Under the pieces are notes generated by a model. That model worked only from the letters and a program-made list of their open reading frames with translations. It searched no databases and was not told the DNA's origin. Made by a program: the position numbers and the translations under genes. Positions 60,671-64,000 of a stretch of DNA of 64,000 nucleotides are shown here, piece after piece. Source of the stretch: Streptomyces sp. NBC_01428 (GTDB taxonomy: Bacteria > Actinomycetota > Actinomycetes > Streptomycetales > Streptomycetaceae). The DNA is taken from positions 2,604,001 to 2,668,000 of the forward strand of contig NZ_CP109499.1 in NCBI RefSeq assembly GCF_036231965.1. The letters run 5' to 3'. Each line of letters begins with the position of its first letter. Position 1 is the stretch's first letter.

Positions 60671-61949
60671 CTGGGCGGGGAACGTCACCGCCCGTCCCGT
60701 ACGGGAGGTCACCCCTGCCTCGGTCGACGAACTCACCGCCGCCGTGCGCCGGGCGGCCGAGGACGGTCTGACGGTGAAGGCCGTCGGCACCGGGCACTCC
60801 TTCACGGCCGCCGCCGCCACGGACGGCGTGTTGATCCGCCCTCAACTGTTGACGGGCATTCGTGGGATCGACCGGGAGGCCATGACGGTCACGGTCGAGG
60901 CGGGCACCCCGCTCAAGAGGCTCAACCTGGCCCTCGCGCGCGAGGGGCTGTCGCTCACGAACATGGGCGACATCATGGAGCAGACGGTCTCGGGCGCGAC
61001 CAGCACCGGAACGCACGGCACCGGACGGGACTCGGCCTCGATCGCCGCGCAGATCAAGGGCCTTGAGCTGGTGACCGCGGACGGATCGGTGCTGACGTGC
61101 TCCGAGAAGGAGAACCCGGAGGTCTTCGCCGCGGCCCGGATAGGCATCGGCGCCCTGGGCATCGTCACGGCGATCACCTTCTCCGTGGAGCCCGTCTTCC
61201 TGCTCTCCGCCCGCGAGGAGCCGATGTCCTTCGACAGGGTCACCGCCGACTTCGACGAACTGTTCACCGAGAACGAGCACTTCGAGTTCTACTGGTTCCC
61301 GCACACCGGCAACTGCAACACCAAGCGCAACAACCGCAGCGCCGGCCCCGAGAAGCCGGTGGGGGCGGTCAGCGGCTGGATCGAGGACGAGTTCCTCTCC
61401 AACGGCCTCTTCCAGGTGGTCAACCTGCTCGGCCGCGCCGCACCCGTGACCATCCCGTCGATCGCGAGGCTCTCCAGCCGCGCGCTCTCGGCGCGGACCT
61501 ACACGGACATCCCGTACAAGGTCTTCACCTCCCCGCGCCGCGTGCGGTTCGTGGAGATGGAGTACGCCGTGCCGCGCGAGGCCCTCGTCGAGACGTTGCG
61601 CGAACTGAAGTCGATGGTCGAGCGCTCCGCCCTGCGGGTCAGCTTCCCGGTCGAGGTGCGCACCGCGCCCGCCGACGACATCACCCTCTCCACGGCGTCC
61701 GGCCGGGACACCGCCTACATCGCCGTCCACATGTTCCGGGGCACCCCGTACCAGGCGTACTTCACCGCCGCCGAGCAGATCTTCACCGCCCACGAGGGGC
61801 GCCCGCACTGGGGCAAGGTGCACACGCGGGACGCGGAGTACTTCTCCGGGGTCTACCCGCGCTTCGGCGAGTTCACGGCGCTCCGGGATCGGCTCGACCC
61901 GGATCGGCGCTTTGCGAATGACTACTTGCGGAGGGTGCTGGGGTCGTAG
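60630..61949 (+). CDS. D-arabinono-1,4-lactone oxidase family FAD enzyme, 439 aa
   Basis: VAO/PCMH-type flavoprotein. The FAD domain has ASVDELTAAVRRAAEDG, GTGHSFTAAA (the residue before SFT is where related enzymes carry covalent FAD) and GDIMEQTVSGATSTGTHG. The C-terminal ALO domain ends with HWGKVHTRDAEYFSGVYPRFGEF and LDPDRRFANDYLRRVLG. Relatives oxidise aldonolactones or alditols with release of hydrogen peroxide. The exact substrate is not predictable. GGGAGGG is 4 nt before the ATG, which lies inside the MFS gene, so the two are translationally coupled. Its 3' end overlaps the next leftward gene by 77 bp. Confidence 0.9.
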   Translation: MSTTVSGKSGTWRNWAGNVTARPVREVTPASVDELTAAVRRAAEDGLTVKAVGTGHSFTAAAATDGVLIRPQLLTGIRGIDREAMTVTVEAGTPLKRLNLALAREGLSLTNMGDIMEQTVSGATSTGTHGTGRDSASIAAQIKGLELVTADGSVLTCSEKENPEVFAAARIGIGALGIVTAITFSVEPVFLLSAREEPMSFDRVTADFDELFTENEHFEFYWFPHTGNCNTKRNNRSAGPEKPVGAVSGWIEDEFLSNGLFQVVNLLGRAAPVTIPSIARLSSRALSARTYTDIPYKVFTSPRRVRFVEMEYAVPREALVETLRELKSMVERSALRVSFPVEVRTAPADDITLSTASGRDTAYIAVHMFRGTPYQAYFTAAEQIFTAHEGRPHWGKVHTRDAEYFSGVYPRFGEFTALRDRLDPDRRFANDYLRRVLGS

Positions 61950-62688
61950 CGGTCGCGCTGGGGTCCGGAGTCGGGGTGCTGTCCCCGGTCTCCGGGTCCG
62001 AGGACGCGCCGCCGTCGGGCGTCGGCCGTGACGTCGTGCCGCCGCCGCTTCCCGGTTCCCGCGAAGCGCCGCCGTCATCACCGGTGGACGGATCGGATCC
62101 CTGAGGGGACCGCGGCGGCGACGAAGGCGAGGAGTCCGGCGACGGCGTCGTACCGGAGCCGGAACCGGAACCGCCCGACCCGGAGCTGTGCCCCTTGAAG
62201 GCGTCGCCCACGGTCGTGCTCGTGCCGTCCCCGCTGAAACTCTTGCCCGAGACCAGTTCGTACGTGGTGATCCCCGTCATCGTGACGCCGAACACGAGAG
62301 CGGTGGCGACCAGTGGCCGCTTCCAGCTTCTGACCCGGGCCCGGTAGACGGTGCCCTCGGTGAACTCCCCCGGCGTCCCGGCCGGCGCGGCCGCGGACAC
62401 CTGCTGCGATCGCGGCCGCAGCTTCGGCTGCACCGTCACCTCGCGTATCTGCTCCCCGGTGCGCCTGAAGAAATGCTGGAAGAGCGTTCCCCCGCTGGTG
62501 GCGACGACACTGACCAGACCGGCGCCCAGGATCGTCCCGTAGACGCCGAAATAGGACGCGAGTTTCGCGGCGACCACCGCGGCGACCGCACTTCCCGCCA
62601 CCTGAGGGACGCTCAGGTCCAGCCTCTTCTTCCTCGGTTCCGTGTCGGCACCCGGCTCCTCGCCGCCGACACCCGGCTTCTCACGCAT
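61873..62688 (-). CDS. Membrane protein with low-complexity C-terminal region, 271 aa
   Basis: Residues 25-70 contain two hydrophobic stretches (VPQVAGSAVAAVVAAKLASYFGVYGTILGAGLVSVVATSGG, shown in part with an internal glycine break) and about 125-145 a third helix. Between them is a basic cytoplasmic loop. After about residue 150 the chain is almost only S, G, P, T, D and E, a disordered extracytoplasmic tail of about 120 residues typical of cell-wall-spanning sequence. No enzymatic motif. The 3' end overlaps that of the lactone oxidase. Function unknown; the same architecture occurs before sepH in other Streptomyces to my recollection. Confidence 0.75.
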   Translation of the reverse strand: MREKPGVGGEEPGADTEPRKKRLDLSVPQVAGSAVAAVVAAKLASYFGVYGTILGAGLVSVVATSGGTLFQHFFRRTGEQIREVTVQPKLRPRSQQVSAAAPAGTPGEFTEGTVYRARVRSWKRPLVATALVFGVTMTGITTYELVSGKSFSGDGTSTTVGDAFKGHSSGSGGSGSGSGTTPSPDSSPSSPPRSPQGSDPSTGDDGGASREPGSGGGTTSRPTPDGGASSDPETGDSTPTPDPSATATTPAPSASSHSQSADPGRADPGAP

Positions 62689-63160
62689 TCCCGGACCTTG
62701 CCTGCCTTTCCCGTACTTGATCGACTGATCGCACGAGAAAGGGACGTACAGGCGAAACGATTAGTTCCGTTTCTGGCGATTCCGTGAAGTGCGCCACGTT
62801 CCCGGACCCCGGATTCGCCCTCAGGGACGGCCAACTACCACCCCCCGCTCGAAGTTGGGCGGCGCGGCGATCCACGCGCGTGGCCCGAATGGAGTACTGT
62901 TGCGAGCCCTGGGTCCGGACTCCCGCCAGGGTGTCCGGGGCCTTGCAGGACCGCCGGGAGGGGGCTCGTTGCACAGGGTGATGGAGTTCGTCACTTAGCG
63001 TTGCGAATAGGTAACCGTGCCATAACGGCAGCCTCGGGCCCGCGCCCGACACGCCGGGCAACTCGGCAAGGTTGTGGCAGGCTGAACCCGGGCAGGCCAC
63101 ACTCGACTAGCGGAAGCAGCGACGCACGTGACGTCGGCAGGCACCACCCGGGAGGTCCCC
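62689..63160. other. Promoter region of sepH; no gene seen
   Basis: 472 bp without a supported gene between a leftward membrane protein gene and sepH. AT-richer patches near 62745-62790 and 62990-63030 are probable promoters. A GTG at 63128 is in frame with sepH and would add 11 residues. Confidence 0.4.
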
Positions 63161-64000
63161 ATGCCCGAACTGCGTGTCGTGGCCGTCTCTAACGACGGCA
63201 CACGGCTGGTGCTGAAGGCTGCGGACAGCACGGAGTACACGCTTCCGATTGACGAGCGTCTGCGCGCCGCGGTCCGCGGCGACCGTCCGCGCCTCGGCCA
63301 GATCGAGATCGAGGTGGAGAGCCATCTCCGCCCCCGAGACATTCAGGCGCGTATACGTGCCGGCGCCTCCGCGGAGGAGGTGGCCCAGCTCGCCGGAATC
63401 CCCGTCGACCGCGTCCGCCGCTTCGAGGGTCCCGTCCTGGCGGAGCGTGCCTTCATGGCCGAGCGAGCCAGGAAGACCCCCGTGCGCCGGCCCGGCGAGA
63501 ACGTCGGCCCCCAGCTCGGTGAGGCCGTTCAGGAACGGCTGACGATCCGGGGTGCCGAGAAGGACACCGTCCAGTGGGACTCGTGGCGCCGCGACGACGG
63601 CACCTGGGAAGTCATGCTGGTGTACCGCGTCGCGGGCGAGCCGCACGCGGCGAGCTGGACGTACGACCCGCCCCGGCGGCTCGTCCAGGCCGTCGACGAC
63701 GAGGCGCGCTCGCTGATCGGCGAGTCCGACGACCTCGCGGCACCCGAGCCGAGCTTCCCGTTCGTACCGCGGATCGCCCGGCTCCCCCGCGACCGTCCGC
63801 TGGACCGCGCGCTCGACCGGCAGATGGAGCGGCCGAGCCTGCCCCCGGCTCCTCCGGAGCCGGTCGAGGAGGCCGGCGAGCGGGACTCGCTCACCAGCCT
63901 CCTGGAGGCGGTGCCCAGCTTCCGCGGCGACATGGTGGTGCCCGAGCGCCCGGCGAACACCGAGCGTCCCGCCGCCGAGGAGCCTGTCACCGAGCCCGAG
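63161..64000 (+). CDS. sepH: Septation protein SepH (DUF3071), partial, cut by the window end
   Basis: The first 280 residues are present. MPELRVVAVSNDGTRLVLK begins the conserved DUF3071 domain. A helix-turn-helix-like segment, SHLRPRDIQARIRAGASAEEVAQLAGIP (part), follows and then VDRVRRFEGPVLAERAFMAERA. WEVMLVYRVAGEPHAASWTYDP ends the domain near residue 180. A proline/glutamate-rich disordered part comes next. In S. venezuelae SepH binds FtsZ and stimulates its assembly during sporulation and vegetative division. GGGAGG lies 5 nt before the ATG. The 3' end is outside the window. Confidence 0.95.
   Translation, partial: MPELRVVAVSNDGTRLVLKAADSTEYTLPIDERLRAAVRGDRPRLGQIEIEVESHLRPRDIQARIRAGASAEEVAQLAGIPVDRVRRFEGPVLAERAFMAERARKTPVRRPGENVGPQLGEAVQERLTIRGAEKDTVQWDSWRRDDGTWEVMLVYRVAGEPHAASWTYDPPRRLVQAVDDEARSLIGESDDLAAPEPSFPFVPRIARLPRDRPLDRALDRQMERPSLPPAPPEPVEEAGERDSLTSLLEAVPSFRGDMVVPERPANTERPAAEEPVTEPE

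Overview
The window is about 64 kb of very high-GC actinobacterial chromosome, almost certainly Streptomyces. GTG starts are frequent, stop-start overlaps are tight (GTGA, ATGA, TGATG), wrong-frame ORFs are long everywhere, and Streptomyces signature genes are present: cutRS, sepH, an Fe-type superoxide dismutase, DUF4193, DUF3093, DUF3159, DUF3710 and a 56-residue hydrophobic protein. I see no rRNA, tRNA, insertion sequence, prophage, CRISPR array or origin. Left part (1-9100): a repeat-rich non-coding end, a 566-residue protein of unknown function, two membrane proteins (one DUF7144), an F420-type luciferase-like oxidoreductase coupled to an SRPBCC protein, an HxlR regulator, and a protein joining a WGR domain to a beta-propeller. 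Then a divergent pair, sodF and a TsaD-type tRNA threonylcarbamoyltransferase, shares one intergenic region that carries a good Nur (nickel regulator) box. Middle part (10986-30811): a cell-surface polysaccharide locus. It holds a secreted GH71 glucanase-like protein, an LCP phosphotransferase, a polyprenyl-phosphate sugar-1-phosphate transferase, GDP-fucose synthesis (gmd, fcl), a large secreted propeller/FN3/LamG/DNRLRE protein, a lipoprotein, two GT4 glycosyltransferases, a WcaF-like acetyltransferase, a Wzy-like polymerase, a Wzx-like flippase, a Wzc-like co-polymerase without a canonical Walker A lysine, a TagD-like cytidylyltransferase and a CDP-alcohol phosphotransferase. Together these can prime, extend, decorate, flip, polymerise and attach a fucose-containing glycan. 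Next comes a small carbon-metabolism operon (31061-34620): class II aldolase, HAD phosphatase, DhaL and DhaK. It is followed by a YdcF-like membrane protein, a GAF/PP2C phosphatase and the small hydrophobic protein. Right part (37919-64000): conserved Streptomyces core. It has a TRAM-domain RNA methyltransferase, an APC permease and two TrkA-type RCK proteins (potassium/ion homeostasis), DUF3159 and an OB-fold protein, KdpDE without kdpFABC nearby, an ABC ATPase without a permease, a secreted alginate-lyase-family protein, DUF3710-dut-thioesterase, DUF3093, a conserved protein, DUF4193, the CutRS two-component system, an inositol-monophosphatase-family enzyme, ferrochelatase, an MFS exporter with an aldonolactone-oxidase-type flavoprotein behind an iron-box-like palindrome, and the start of sepH, cut by the window end. 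The most unusual items are the intact TsaD at sodF behind a shared Nur box, the kinase-dead-looking Wzc, an AT-rich motif shared by two promoter regions of the glycan locus, the pairing of cytidylyltransferase and CDP-alcohol transferase, several tandem repeat blocks between genes, and unusually long perfect hairpins (up to 25 bp).
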